NCBI RefSeq assembly: GCF_002343915.1
Contig: NZ_NETK01000001.1
Span: 4,908,001 to 4,972,000 of the forward strand
Origin: Nannocystis exedens
Lineage (GTDB): Bacteria > Myxococcota_A > Polyangia > Nannocystales > Nannocystaceae
Direction of reading: 5' to 3'
DNA length: 64,000 bases
Below are positions 8,537-17,787 of this stretch, piece by piece. Made by a program: the position numbers and the translations under genes. The first letter of the stretch is position 1, and each line of letters opens with the position of its first letter. The notes below the pieces were generated by a model. The model was not told where the DNA came from, made no database searches, and saw only the letters and a program-made list of their open reading frames with translations.

Positions 8537-9282
8537 GCGTCTCGCCCCGACTCCTCCTCGTCGAGGACGAGCAGCACCTCGCCGCCGGGCTCAAGTTGAA
8601 CTTCGAGCTCGAGGGCTACGCGGTCGATCTCGCCAGCACCGCGCGGCGGGCCGCCGAGCTGCTGCTCGGCGCGCGCTACGACGCCATCGTCCTCGACGTC
8701 ATGCTCCCCGACACCGACGGCTTCGAGCTGTGCAAGAAGTTGCGCGACGGCGGCAACTTCGCGCCCGTCCTCATGCTCACCGCGCGAAACGCCACCGACG
8801 ATCGCGTGCGCGGGCTCGAGGTCGGCGCCGACGACTACCTCGTCAAGCCGTTCGAGCTCAGCGAGCTGCTGGCCCGGGTGCGCTCGCTGTTGCGCAGGCG
8901 CTCGTGGGAGCGCGAACAACGCCCGGCGCAAGAGCGACCTGCGCAGGACCCCACCTCCGTCGCCCCGATCCGCTTCGGCGACGCCGTCATCGACGTCGAG
9001 CGCGGCGAAGCGCGCAAGGGCGACCAGGAGGTCAAGCTCACTCGCCTCGAGTTCGACCTCGTGCGCTACTTCGCGGCCAACCCTGGGCGGGTGCTCTCGC
9101 GCCAGGAGCTGCAGGAGCAGGTGTGGAAGCTGGCGAACTACCCCAACACGCGGATGGTCGACAACTTCATCATGCGCCTCCGGCGCCACTTCGAACCCGA
9201 CCCGGTGAATCCCGTGTATTTCGTCTCGGTGAGGGGAACGGGCTACAAATTCGTCGTCCCGAGCCCGGTGACCAAACCGTGA
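8533..9282 (+). CDS. OmpR/PhoB-family response regulator
   Basis: 249 residues. Receiver: LLLVEDEQHL (acidic pocket), IVLDVMLPDTDGF (phospho-Asp), MLTAR (switch Thr), DYLVKPF (Lys). A linker rich in Gln/Glu/Arg leads to a winged-helix trans_reg_C domain with EVKLTRLEFDLVRYFAANPG, VLSRQELQEQVW and a VSVRGTGYKFV wing. The GTG start overlaps the Fic stop by four bases, so it is translated with the Fic protein; the cognate kinase is probably that at 5870-6829. Such kinase and regulator genes are normally adjacent. Confidence 0.93.
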   Translation: MSVSPRLLLVEDEQHLAAGLKLNFELEGYAVDLASTARRAAELLLGARYDAIVLDVMLPDTDGFELCKKLRDGGNFAPVLMLTARNATDDRVRGLEVGADDYLVKPFELSELLARVRSLLRRRSWEREQRPAQERPAQDPTSVAPIRFGDAVIDVERGEARKGDQEVKLTRLEFDLVRYFAANPGRVLSRQELQEQVWKLANYPNTRMVDNFIMRLRRHFEPDPVNPVYFVSVRGTGYKFVVPSPVTKP

Positions 9283-9344
9283 CACGGATTGACCACTCGA
9301 GGACAGGCGTCGTTCGGGCATCTCCGGCACCTTGACCGGAGCGC

Positions 9345-10295
9345 ATGCAGCTCGACTCGCCGATCCCGATCCCCCACAAGTTCCGCGACCTCCCGCCGAA
9401 GGAGCGCCCCGGATACGACTGGGGCAGCATCGGGCCGATGTTGGCCATCCACCTGATGCCGCTCGGCGCGTTGTGGACCGGCACGCGCTGGCAGGACTGG
9501 GCCGTGTGCTTCGCCCTCTACTTCGGGCGCATGTTCTTCGTCACCGGCTGGTACCACCGGTACTTCTCGCACCGCACCTTCAAGACCAGCCGGATCGTCC
9601 AGTTCATCGCCGCCGTCCTCACCCAGACCTCCTCGCAGCGCGGCGTGCTGTGGTGGGCTGCGCACCACCGTCACCACCACAAGTTCAGCGATCTGCCGTG
9701 GGACACCCACTCGCCGATCCAGCGCGGCTTCTGGTACTCGCACATCGGCTGGATCTTCGAGAAGAACGCCGGCGACACCGACTACAACAAGATCCGCGAC
9801 CTCGCCAAGTACCCCGAGCTGCGCTGGCTCGACAAGTACTGGTACCTTCCGCCGACCGCTCTCGGCGTCCTCGTCTACCTCACCATGGGCCTGTCGGGCC
9901 TGTTTATCGCCTTCGGCCTCAGCACCACCCTGCTGTGGCACGGCACCTTCACCATCAACTCGCTCGCCCACGTGTTCGGCAAGCGCCGCTTCGCCACCAC
10001 CGACACCAGCCGCAACAACTGGCTGCTGGCGCTTATCACCCTCGGCGAGGGCTGGCACAACAACCACCACCACTACATGGGCTCGACCCGCCAGGGCTTC
10101 TACTGGTGGGAGGTCGACATCACCTACTACATCCTCAAGGCCATGAGCTGGGTCGGCCTCGTGTGGGACTTGCGACCTGTCCCCGAGACCATCCTCGCCG
10201 ACGGGCGCCGCAAGGCCGCCCCCGCGGCCTCCGCCGCGCCTTCGACCACCGACCTGCGCGACGCCCTCGACGCCGCCCTCCCCGACCAGGCCTGA
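9345..10295 (+). CDS. acyl-CoA/acyl-lipid delta-9-type fatty acid desaturase
   Basis: 316 residues of an integral-membrane di-iron desaturase. The three histidine clusters are present: HRYFSH, HRHHHKFSD (preceded by WWAAHHR) and HNNHHH, with hydrophobic helices between them (LAIHLMPLGALWTG, VLVYLTMGLSGLFIAFG). This is the layout of stearoyl-CoA-type desaturases, which introduce a cis double bond into saturated acyl chains using O2 and a reductant. The C-terminal ~40 residues are Ala-rich and not conserved in the family. It follows the regulator gene after 62 bases and could be read from the same transcript. A perfect 8-bp hairpin repeat begins two bases after the stop and may end transcription. 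Confidence 0.93.
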   Translation: MQLDSPIPIPHKFRDLPPKERPGYDWGSIGPMLAIHLMPLGALWTGTRWQDWAVCFALYFGRMFFVTGWYHRYFSHRTFKTSRIVQFIAAVLTQTSSQRGVLWWAAHHRHHHKFSDLPWDTHSPIQRGFWYSHIGWIFEKNAGDTDYNKIRDLAKYPELRWLDKYWYLPPTALGVLVYLTMGLSGLFIAFGLSTTLLWHGTFTINSLAHVFGKRRFATTDTSRNNWLLALITLGEGWHNNHHHYMGSTRQGFYWWEVDITYYILKAMSWVGLVWDLRPVPETILADGRRKAAPAASAAPSTTDLRDALDAALPDQA

Positions 10296-10297
10296 GC

Positions 10298-10317
10298 GCC
10301 TGTCCCAACGGACAGGC
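10298..10317 (+). terminator. hairpin repeat just after the desaturase stop
   Basis: GCCTGTCC (10298-10305), loop CAAC, GGACAGGC (10310-10317): a perfect 8-bp stem. No T-run follows, so intrinsic termination would be atypical. Two related imperfect copies follow at about 10380-10397 and 10430-10447 (CCTGTCCCGAAG then GCCAG or AACAGG), so the gap carries three members of the dispersed family. Confidence 0.5.
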
Positions 10318-10462
10318 CCTCTCACCCTCCGGTACGGAGCGCGCCTGGCCTGCGGGGCCCAGGCGAACCGGCCCAAGCGCCTGTCCCGAAGGCCAGCCCA
10401 CGGCCGCGCACCAGCGAGGCGGCGAACAACCTGTCCCGAAGAACAGGCTCGTTCGTCCGCCC

Positions 10463-13426
10463 TCAGGGCCGCGCGTCGAGCGTCAGCTGCACGCTGGCCC
10501 CGCGCGCGAGCCCCAGCGTCAGCGTCGTCTTCACCGGCGCGTACGTCAGCGCGTGGAACAAGTAGCTGTTCGGCCCCTGCACGTCCTGGCCGTCGACGCT
10601 GACGATCTCGTCGCCGACCACCACTCCGGCCAGCGCCGCCGGTCCTTTCGGCCGCACGTGCGCCACCACCCACCGCCGCTTCATCGGGTCGGCGCCGGAC
10701 GCCGGTTCGTGGGTCGTGAAGCCGAGGTCGCCCGCCTGCTCGCCGCTCGGCGTCCGCTTGCGCGCCACGCGGATCGGCGGCAGCTCGACCGTCGACGCCT
10801 CGCCCGACAGCATCGCCGGCATCGACGACCAGCCGAACTCGGCGTTCCCGTTCTGGGGCGACACGTTGATCTGGGCCAGTCCGGCCGGCGCGTTGCGGAA
10901 CTCGAACCGACCTGACTCATCGGTCACGTTGTGTTTGCCGTCCTGCGCGCTCGCGGACGCGCCGCTGCCGGACACCGTCACCGTCAGCCCCGGCACCGGC
11001 TTGCCCTCGAGGTCGACCACCGTCCCGCGCACCGTCACCTTCGGCGCCAGCTCGATGCGCACCCCCGACAGCTCTTCTCCGGCCGCCACCTTCACCGTCG
11101 CCTCCGCGGTCCCGGCCCCCGCGTTGACCTGCACCTTGTACTCGCCCGCCGGCACCTCCGGGAAGCTCCACGCCCCGTTCGTGCGGTAGAAGTTGTCGGT
11201 GCGGCGGTACTGGCTGGTCGCCTCCGCGATCACCACCGTGAACTCCTCCGGCGTCCCGCCCCCGGGCAGCGCCACCGTCCCCGCCAGTCGGGCCGCCGGC
11301 GCCAGCGTCAGCGTCACCTCGCTCCCGACCGCCACCTGCTCGACGATCGCCTCTCCGCCGCTGCGACGATGCGCCCGCACCGTGTGCTTCCCGTCGCTCA
11401 GGTCCGTCAGTGTGAAGCGCCCCTCGGCGTCGGTCATGTTGGGCTGCTTGCCGAACGTCCACCGCGTCTCCAGCGACGCGCTGCCCTTGGCCGCTCCTGC
11501 GCGGTCCGACTCCCGCGCCGCGCCGACGAACGCGTCCGCCACCGGCGCCCCGTGCTCGTCGCGCACCACCCCCGTGATCTTCCCCGTCGCGCTCGCCACC
11601 ACCAGCTGCACCGTCGTCACCGCGTCCGCCCGCACCTCGATCTTCTCGCCCTGGACGTCGTCGTCGCTCGTCCCCGGCGCGCGCAGCTTCTCCCAGCCCT
11701 TCTGCGCCTCGGCCCGGTACTCGCCGACGCCCACGTGCTCGATGCGAAACGTCCCGTCGTCGGCCACCGTCGCCCCGAACCGGGTCGAACCGCCGACTAG
11801 CGCCACCGACGCCCCGCGCACCGGCTGCCCCTTCGCGTCGCGCACCGACCCGCGCACCTCGCCGACCGCCGGCAGCTCGATCCGCACACCTTCCACATCC
11901 TGTCCCTTGGGCAAGGTCACTTCCATCGCCTTCGGCGTCGTGCGCGGCGGATCCCACGACGACGCCTCCACGTCGTACTTCCCCGGCAACAGCCCCGTCA
12001 CCTCGAAGCGCCCGCTCGCGTCGGTCTGCGCGCTGGCCCAGATCCGTTGCGCCTGCGGCCGGCTCGGGTCCGGCTTCGAGCCCGCGCTCACCGTCAGCTT
12101 CGCCACCGGCCGCCCCCGCACGTCGACCGCCACCCCGCGGAGCGCCTGCGCGCGCCGGACCTTCCACTCGACCCCGGACACGCTGCGGTCGACCACCTTC
12201 ACCTTTTCATACGTGTCCTCCGGGACATGTCCCTGACACCGCACCTCGATCCCGTACTCCCCGGGTCGAACGGCCCTCAGGTGAATCACACCGTCCGCCT
12301 CGGTCGCCCCACGCACCGCGCGACCGCTCGCCCCGTCGCGCAAGATCACCGACCCGGCGTCGCAGCTCCCCCCGCCCTCGATCACCACTCGCCCCTCGAC
12401 GAAGAACGCCGGGTGCGCCGTGATCACCAGCGGCTCCGACGTCTCGCCGAGCCCCAGCATCACAAGCTCCTCCGCCAGCCCGAACGTCTCGTCGGACGCT
12501 GCGCTCGGCTTGTACGGCCCCGGCGGCAAGCGGTCGAGGCGGAACATCCCCTGCGCGTCGGTCATCGTCGATGTCCACGACCCGCCTCCGCTCGACACCT
12601 GTGCGCCCTCGACCGGCTCGCCGCTGCCCGCGCGCACCACCTTGCCGACCAGCACCGCCTCCGGCGTCATGAACACCTCGAAGAAGTGCCCCGGCGCGAC
12701 GCCGTTGTCGCGCCCGTCCGCGTACCCGTCGGCCATCGCGCGCACTCCGATTTGGCCCGGCTTCACCCACATCGAGAACTCGCCCTCGGGCCCGGTGAAG
12801 ACGACAGGCTGGCGATTCCCGAGGAGCTGAGCGCCCTCGATCGGTCCGCCGCTTAGATCTTTGACGACCCCGCGGATCTCGACGCCGCCGTCCTCGAGCA
12901 CGATGTCGGCCCCGAGCAGCTCCATCCCCGGCCGCAGCTCGACCCACTCGCGCCGGCTCGCGCCTTCTCCTTGCGCGTACAACGTCGGCACGAACCCCGG
13001 CGCCGAACCGACGACCTCGTGACGCGCCCCGAACAGCCCCGCGATCCGGTAGTGCCCGTCGCGCTCGCTCGTCACGCAGGGAGGCCGGCGTCGCTCGTCT
13101 GTTGGCAACCGCTCCGAAGTCAACAGCGCGCACACCTGCGCCCCCGCGATCGGGGCCCCTTTCGCGTCCTTCACGAACCCCGCGATCGACGCCCGCGCCG
13201 CGAGCCGCGGGTCGAGCTGCAGCCCCGCCGCCTCCTCCTGTCCCGCGCTCACCATCGCCTGGACCGGCGCCGCCACGACCTCGGCGGTCGCGACAGGCGC
13301 CGCGTCCTTCTCCTCGCGCAACCACCACAGCGCCCCTCCGACGACCGCCAAAATCACCCCGACGACGGCTCTCCTGCGCATCTCGCCACACCTCTGCTCG
13401 CGCACCGAATCTGGCTTTCGAGACAT
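10463..13426 (-). CDS. membrane-anchored multi-domain protein with carboxypeptidase-regulatory-like repeats and C-terminal PDZ
   Basis: About 987 residues. A single N-terminal membrane anchor (RRRAVVGVILAVVGGALWW) is followed by many repeats of the carboxypeptidase-regulatory-like/Cna-B beta-sandwich: 'G.V.D..G.PI.GA.V', 'D..G.F...L.PG.Y'. The last 75 residues form a PDZ-like domain (PAALAGVVVGDEIVSVDGQD). Such proteins are extracytoplasmic scaffolds; no catalytic residues are visible. The start is taken at ATG 13426 (MSRKPDSV), by analogy with the MSKDE start of the downstream paralogue; ATG 13381 (MRRRAVV) is the alternative. A dispersed repeat (12211-12236) is read in frame. Paralogue of the gene at 13530-16508, encoded upstream on the same strand. 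Confidence 0.82.
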   Translation of the reverse strand: MSRKPDSVREQRCGEMRRRAVVGVILAVVGGALWWLREEKDAAPVATAEVVAAPVQAMVSAGQEEAAGLQLDPRLAARASIAGFVKDAKGAPIAGAQVCALLTSERLPTDERRRPPCVTSERDGHYRIAGLFGARHEVVGSAPGFVPTLYAQGEGASRREWVELRPGMELLGADIVLEDGGVEIRGVVKDLSGGPIEGAQLLGNRQPVVFTGPEGEFSMWVKPGQIGVRAMADGYADGRDNGVAPGHFFEVFMTPEAVLVGKVVRAGSGEPVEGAQVSSGGGSWTSTMTDAQGMFRLDRLPPGPYKPSAASDETFGLAEELVMLGLGETSEPLVITAHPAFFVEGRVVIEGGGSCDAGSVILRDGASGRAVRGATEADGVIHLRAVRPGEYGIEVRCQGHVPEDTYEKVKVVDRSVSGVEWKVRRAQALRGVAVDVRGRPVAKLTVSAGSKPDPSRPQAQRIWASAQTDASGRFEVTGLLPGKYDVEASSWDPPRTTPKAMEVTLPKGQDVEGVRIELPAVGEVRGSVRDAKGQPVRGASVALVGGSTRFGATVADDGTFRIEHVGVGEYRAEAQKGWEKLRAPGTSDDDVQGEKIEVRADAVTTVQLVVASATGKITGVVRDEHGAPVADAFVGAARESDRAGAAKGSASLETRWTFGKQPNMTDAEGRFTLTDLSDGKHTVRAHRRSGGEAIVEQVAVGSEVTLTLAPAARLAGTVALPGGGTPEEFTVVIAEATSQYRRTDNFYRTNGAWSFPEVPAGEYKVQVNAGAGTAEATVKVAAGEELSGVRIELAPKVTVRGTVVDLEGKPVPGLTVTVSGSGASASAQDGKHNVTDESGRFEFRNAPAGLAQINVSPQNGNAEFGWSSMPAMLSGEASTVELPPIRVARKRTPSGEQAGDLGFTTHEPASGADPMKRRWVVAHVRPKGPAALAGVVVGDEIVSVDGQDVQGPNSYLFHALTYAPVKTTLTLGLARGASVQLTLDARP

Positions 13427-13529
13427 CTCGACCCGCCCCGCGGAACCCGCCCCGCGGGGCTCCTCTTCCCGGCCGGTCACCACGGCGCGCGCCCGTAGCG
13501 ACCTGTCCTTCAGAACATCTGATTTCGGT

Positions 13530-16508
13530 TCACGGCGCCTTGCCGGCCGTCACCGAGAGGCTCTTGCCGTTCGCCAGCCCCAGCGTCAGCGCCGTGCCTT
13601 CGAGCACTTCGGTCAGCCCGTGATACAGGTAAGCGTTCGCCCCGGTCACGTCCTGGCCGTCGACGCTGACGATCACGTCGCCGATCTGCAGCCCCGCGAG
13701 CGCCGCCGCGCTGCCCGGGCGCACGTACGCCACGATGAGCTGTCGCGTCAGCGGGTCCGCGCCCGGCTCCGGCTCCTTGAGCTTGATCCCCAGCTCGCCG
13801 GACTTCTCGCCGTCTTTCACGCGCTTCCGCGCCACCTTGATCGGCGCCAGCTCCGTCTCCGACGCGTCGGCCGACAGCATCACCGGCATCGAGGTATACG
13901 AGTACTCGCTGTTGCCCCAGCTGCGCGGGTACACGTTCACCTGCACCTTCCCGCTCGGCGCGTTCGTCACCTCGTAGCGACCCTGCTCGTCGGTGACGTG
14001 GCGCTTGTCCTCGTCGCCCCTGCTGGACGACCACGTACCGGGTGCGCTGACGGACACCTCCAACCCTGCGATCGGCTTGCCGTCGGTGTCGACCACCGTC
14101 CCGCGCACCGTCACCTTCGGCGCCAGCTCGATGCGCACCCCGCTGGTGTCCTTGCCCGCGGCCATGGTCGCGTGGACCTCGGCCGTGCCTCCGCCCGCGG
14201 TCACCGACACCTTGTAGTTCCCGGCCGGCAGGTCGGGCACGCTCCACGCCCCGCCGGTGCGGAAGAAGTTGTCGTGTCGCTGATACCCGGTCGCCTCGTC
14301 GAGGACCACGATCGTGAATTCCTCCGGCGCCGCCCCGCCGCGCACGTTCACCGTGCCCGACATCCGCCCCGGCGACGCGATCGTCAGCACCACCTCGCTG
14401 CCGAGCGCCACGTGCTCGACGATCGCCTCGCCGCCGCCCTTGCGGTGGGCACGGAGCGTGTGCTTCCCCGTCTCCAGCCTCTCGAGCGTGAACTTCCCGT
14501 CCTGGTCGGTCAGGTTCGGCTTTTCGAAGAACTCGCCCCAGCGGCCCTGACGCATCCCCGCGCCCGCCGAACTCGCCGCGCTCTCCGACTCGCGCGTCGC
14601 CTCGACGAACGCGTCCGCCACCGGTCCGCCGTCCTCGTCGCGCACCACCCCCGTGATCCGCCCCGACGCGCTCTCGACCACCAGCTTCACCGTCGCGACC
14701 TTGCCCTCGCGCACCTCGACGCGCTCGCCCTGCACGTCGTCGTCGCTGGTCCCGGGCGCTCGCATCGTCTCGCCGAACCAGCCCATCCGCGCCGTGATGC
14801 GGTAGTCCCCGCTGGCCAGGTTCTTGAAGTGGAAGCTCCCGTCGTCCGCCGCGGTCGCGAACTGCCAGTGGACCCCGTCGTTGGCCCCGATCTTCGCGGC
14901 CGCGATCGGTTGCCCCTTCGAATCGCGCACCGACCCGCGCACCTCGCCGGTCGCCGGCAACTCGATGCGCACGCCCGTCGCGTCCTTGCCCTTCGGCACC
15001 TCCACCACCGTCGGCGTCGCCGGCGTCGCCCGCGGTTGCCCCCACGAATTCACCGACACGTCGTACGTCCCCGGGAGCAGCCCGGCCAGCTCGAAGCGGC
15101 CCTGCGCGTCGGTCTCGGGTCCCCACACGTTGGCCGTCTGGTGCGCCCGCGCCCGGCTCGGGTCCGGCTTGAGGGACGCTTCGAGGTTCATCTTGGGCAC
15201 CGGCTTGCCGCTCGCGTCGACCACCACCCCGCGGATCGACTGCCCCTTCGACACGTCCCAGCGCAGCCCCGTCACGCTCTTGTCGACGACCTTGACCCGC
15301 TCGTAGCGCTCGGCCGACACGAACCCGCGACAGCGCACGTGGACCTGATAATCGCCGGGCAGCACCCCGCGCTTGCGCACCGTGCCGTCGCTCTCGATCG
15401 GCATCCACGCCTCGCGCCCCTGCGCCGGATCTGCAAGGCTCACGTTGCCGTTGTCGCAGCTCCCGCCGCCCTCGGTCACGATCTTGCCCTCGACCGTGAA
15501 CGCCGGGTGCGCCTCGATCAGGATCGGGTCCGACGTCTCGCCGAGCCCGAGGATCACCTGCTCCTTCGCCACCCCGAGCGCGTCGTCGGCCTCGGCCCGC
15601 GCCTTGTAGGCCCCGGGCTCGAGCCCTTCGATGCGAAACTCGCCGTTCGCGTCGGTGTACGCCGACTTCGGCATGAAGCCCCATCCGCCCGACACCGCGA
15701 TGACCTGCGCGCCCTCGATCGGCCCGCCGCCCTCGCCCGCGCGCACTACCTTGCCGACCAGCACCGCCTCGGGCGTCAGGAACAGCTCGAACTCGTGACC
15801 CGGCGCCAGGCCCTCCTCGTGGCCCCTCGCATAGCCGTCGGCGTTCGCCACGATCCAGACGGACCCCTCCGCGACCCACGCCGAGAACGACCCGTCGGCC
15901 GCCGTCCAGGCGAAGGTCGCGCCGGCGGTGACCTGGGCGCCCTCGATCGGCCCGCCGCTCAGGTCCTTGACGAACCCGTGGATCTCGACGCCGCCGTCCT
16001 CGAGCGTGATGTCGACGCCGAGCGCCTCCATCTTCGGCCGCAGGTCGATCCAGCTGCGTCGGGCCGCGCCCTCGCCCTGGTAGTACTTCCCCGGCGCGAA
16101 GCCGGCGGCGCTCGCCAGGATCGCGTAGCGCACCGGGAACAGCCCCTCGATGCGGTAGTGACCGTCGCGCTCGGTCTTCGTACAGCTCGGCCGCTCCATG
16201 TCCTTCGACGCCAGTTCGTTCGCGGAGGTCGTCGCGCACACCTGCGCCCCGGCCACCGGCTGGCCCTGCGGATCTCGCACGATCCCCGCGACCGTCGCCC
16301 GCTCGGCGAAGCGCGGGTTCAGCACCAACTCCGGCCGCGCCTCCGGCAGGCTGGTGGCGATCGCCTGCACCTGCTGCTCACCCTGCTCCGCGGCCGGCAC
16401 CGCCGCGCTCTCGGCTCCGCTGCGCCACCACCAAAACGCGGCCCCGGCCAACCCCGCGACCACCAGCCATACCGGCCCTGACCCTCGCGCTGTCTCGTCC
16501 TTGCTCAC
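13530..16508 (-). CDS. membrane-anchored carboxypeptidase-regulatory-like repeat/PDZ protein (paralogue)
   Basis: 992 residues with the same architecture as the following gene: short cytoplasmic N-terminus (MSKDETARGSGP), one membrane helix (VWLVVAGLAGAAFWWW), about ten beta-sandwich repeats with phrases such as GSVRDSKGQPIAAAKIG and DEDGGPVADAFVEATRE, and a C-terminal PDZ-like domain (AALAGLQIGDVIVSVDGQD). The two share blocks almost unchanged (APGTSDDDVQGE, GGPIEGAQV, PEAVLVGKVVRAG), so they arose by tandem duplication and then diverged. It is the promoter-proximal member. Upstream is a gene-poor, repeat-bearing region. No protease or binding motif lets a substrate be named; a cell-surface or periplasmic scaffold role is inferred. 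Confidence 0.85.
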   Translation of the reverse strand: MSKDETARGSGPVWLVVAGLAGAAFWWWRSGAESAAVPAAEQGEQQVQAIATSLPEARPELVLNPRFAERATVAGIVRDPQGQPVAGAQVCATTSANELASKDMERPSCTKTERDGHYRIEGLFPVRYAILASAAGFAPGKYYQGEGAARRSWIDLRPKMEALGVDITLEDGGVEIHGFVKDLSGGPIEGAQVTAGATFAWTAADGSFSAWVAEGSVWIVANADGYARGHEEGLAPGHEFELFLTPEAVLVGKVVRAGEGGGPIEGAQVIAVSGGWGFMPKSAYTDANGEFRIEGLEPGAYKARAEADDALGVAKEQVILGLGETSDPILIEAHPAFTVEGKIVTEGGGSCDNGNVSLADPAQGREAWMPIESDGTVRKRGVLPGDYQVHVRCRGFVSAERYERVKVVDKSVTGLRWDVSKGQSIRGVVVDASGKPVPKMNLEASLKPDPSRARAHQTANVWGPETDAQGRFELAGLLPGTYDVSVNSWGQPRATPATPTVVEVPKGKDATGVRIELPATGEVRGSVRDSKGQPIAAAKIGANDGVHWQFATAADDGSFHFKNLASGDYRITARMGWFGETMRAPGTSDDDVQGERVEVREGKVATVKLVVESASGRITGVVRDEDGGPVADAFVEATRESESAASSAGAGMRQGRWGEFFEKPNLTDQDGKFTLERLETGKHTLRAHRKGGGEAIVEHVALGSEVVLTIASPGRMSGTVNVRGGAAPEEFTIVVLDEATGYQRHDNFFRTGGAWSVPDLPAGNYKVSVTAGGGTAEVHATMAAGKDTSGVRIELAPKVTVRGTVVDTDGKPIAGLEVSVSAPGTWSSSRGDEDKRHVTDEQGRYEVTNAPSGKVQVNVYPRSWGNSEYSYTSMPVMLSADASETELAPIKVARKRVKDGEKSGELGIKLKEPEPGADPLTRQLIVAYVRPGSAAALAGLQIGDVIVSVDGQDVTGANAYLYHGLTEVLEGTALTLGLANGKSLSVTAGKAP

Positions 16509-17787
16509 GCACTACCTATCCTTTCAGACATGCACAGAAAACCATGTCGAAAAAGACATGTCCAAAGTGTATCCCGCCGTCTCCCTCGCACCCGACGACA
16601 AAAAGCTGCCCGCGGCAGCGGAGGTCGCAAGCCCACGCCGCTCACGGCTCCACCTTCGATCGCCGCGCCGCACCGGACTTCTCCCCGCCCCGTGAACCGC
16701 GCGCTCACGACCTCTCCGCCGCGCGGCTCCTCGCGACGAGCGGCGCGACGTCCTCCGCTCACGACCTCGCTGGCGAGCGCCTTGGCACTCGAGCCCTCCT
16801 CGCGCGAGACGGCGCGGCGTCCTCCGCTCACGACCTCGCTCGCGAGCGCCGTGGCACTCGAGCCCTCCTCGCGCGAGACGGCTCGGCGTCCTCCGCTCAC
16901 GACCTCGCTCGCGAGCGCCGTGGCACTCGAGCCCTCCTCGCGCGAGCAGGCTCGACGTCCTCCGCTCACGACCTCCCGCCCGCCCGCTCCGCTCGGGACT
17001 CCCCACCTCGCACGGGTCGACGCCCACGGCGAGCGCGATGTCGATCGTCGGCGAGCATCGCCGGTCGCTGCCCCGTCGTCTCGCCGCGCGAGCGCTCCGG
17101 CCCCCGGCGAAGCCCGCCCCTCGTCGCCGTGCGAAGCGCCGCGAGCAGCCGCGCCGTCCGGCAGAGCTCGCCGTTTCCAGAGGTCGATCGCTGCGACTCG
17201 CCCGATCGCGCGGACCCGCACCCACGGCCCCGCGCTGGCCTGCTGTCCCCGCCCGTCTCGTCCCGTCCCCCGACCGTGCTCGGCGCCTCGGGACGACCTG
17301 CGCGACAGGGCGCGCTTTGGAGCCCCTCCGTCCTCGCCGCTCTGCAGCGAGGTCCTCGCCCCGAACTGTCTCCTCCGTGGATTGCCGGCCTTCAGCACGC
17401 GCGTCTCTCGTCTCGGCGACGTGTCACTCGGGACATGTGATTTTTCCGCTACGCCCGAGGGGCCGCGGATGTTCCAGGTCTGGGGACATACGCAGGAGCG
17501 GGGGTCCACGATCTCATTGCGACCGGGATGCTAGCGCCTCGTCGCGGCGGCTTCCTGCGGCTCTGCCCGACCCTGACCACGGCGTCCGCGCCGCCCCGTG
17601 GGCGCCGGGGAATTCCGTCGCCGCTTTGCGAAGAAAGATCTCGTCGAGCGCACCCTGTGTCCTGCGAGATCGGCCCCCAGGGACCTCTGGCCCCCAGTTC
17701 CCTCGGCTTCGATCCATGATCGCGGCGGCGCCGCCCCGGGCCGGGCGTGCTGGCACCGGGCGATCAAAGGTGCCACCGTCACCGGGG
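16509..17787. other. long gene-poor region between the PDZ paralogues and yhaO
   Basis: About 1.28 kb with no convincing gene. Open frames exist on both strands but translate to arginine/serine/proline-rich low-complexity sequence without recognisable domains. It holds dispersed repeats at the left end (16513-16565, including GACATGTC at 16555), a 69-bp tandem repeat block, and another copy near 17418-17438. Promoters for the divergent neighbours should lie at its edges. Confidence 0.6.
16750..16975. repeat. 69-bp tandem repeat, three full units plus partial unit
   Basis: The phrase GTCCTCCGCTCACGACCTC recurs at 16750, 16819, 16888 and 16957, exactly 69 bases apart. The unit continues through GCTCGCGAGCG (itself self-complementary) and GAGCCCTCCTCGCGCGAG. 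Units differ at a few positions; a degenerate half-unit precedes it at about 16700-16749. The period is a multiple of three, but the frame does not look like a real protein. Confidence 0.85.

Noticed and set aside
7016..9282. Fic plus regulator as a FicTA-type toxin-antitoxin
   Set aside because: The inhibitory motif is inside the Fic protein itself, and the downstream gene is a full OmpR-type regulator, not a small antitoxin.
16505..17534. Several 230-330-residue frames on both strands over the 69-bp repeat
   Set aside because: Arg/Ser/Gly-rich, no domain or start context, and equally open in several frames; treated as non-coding.
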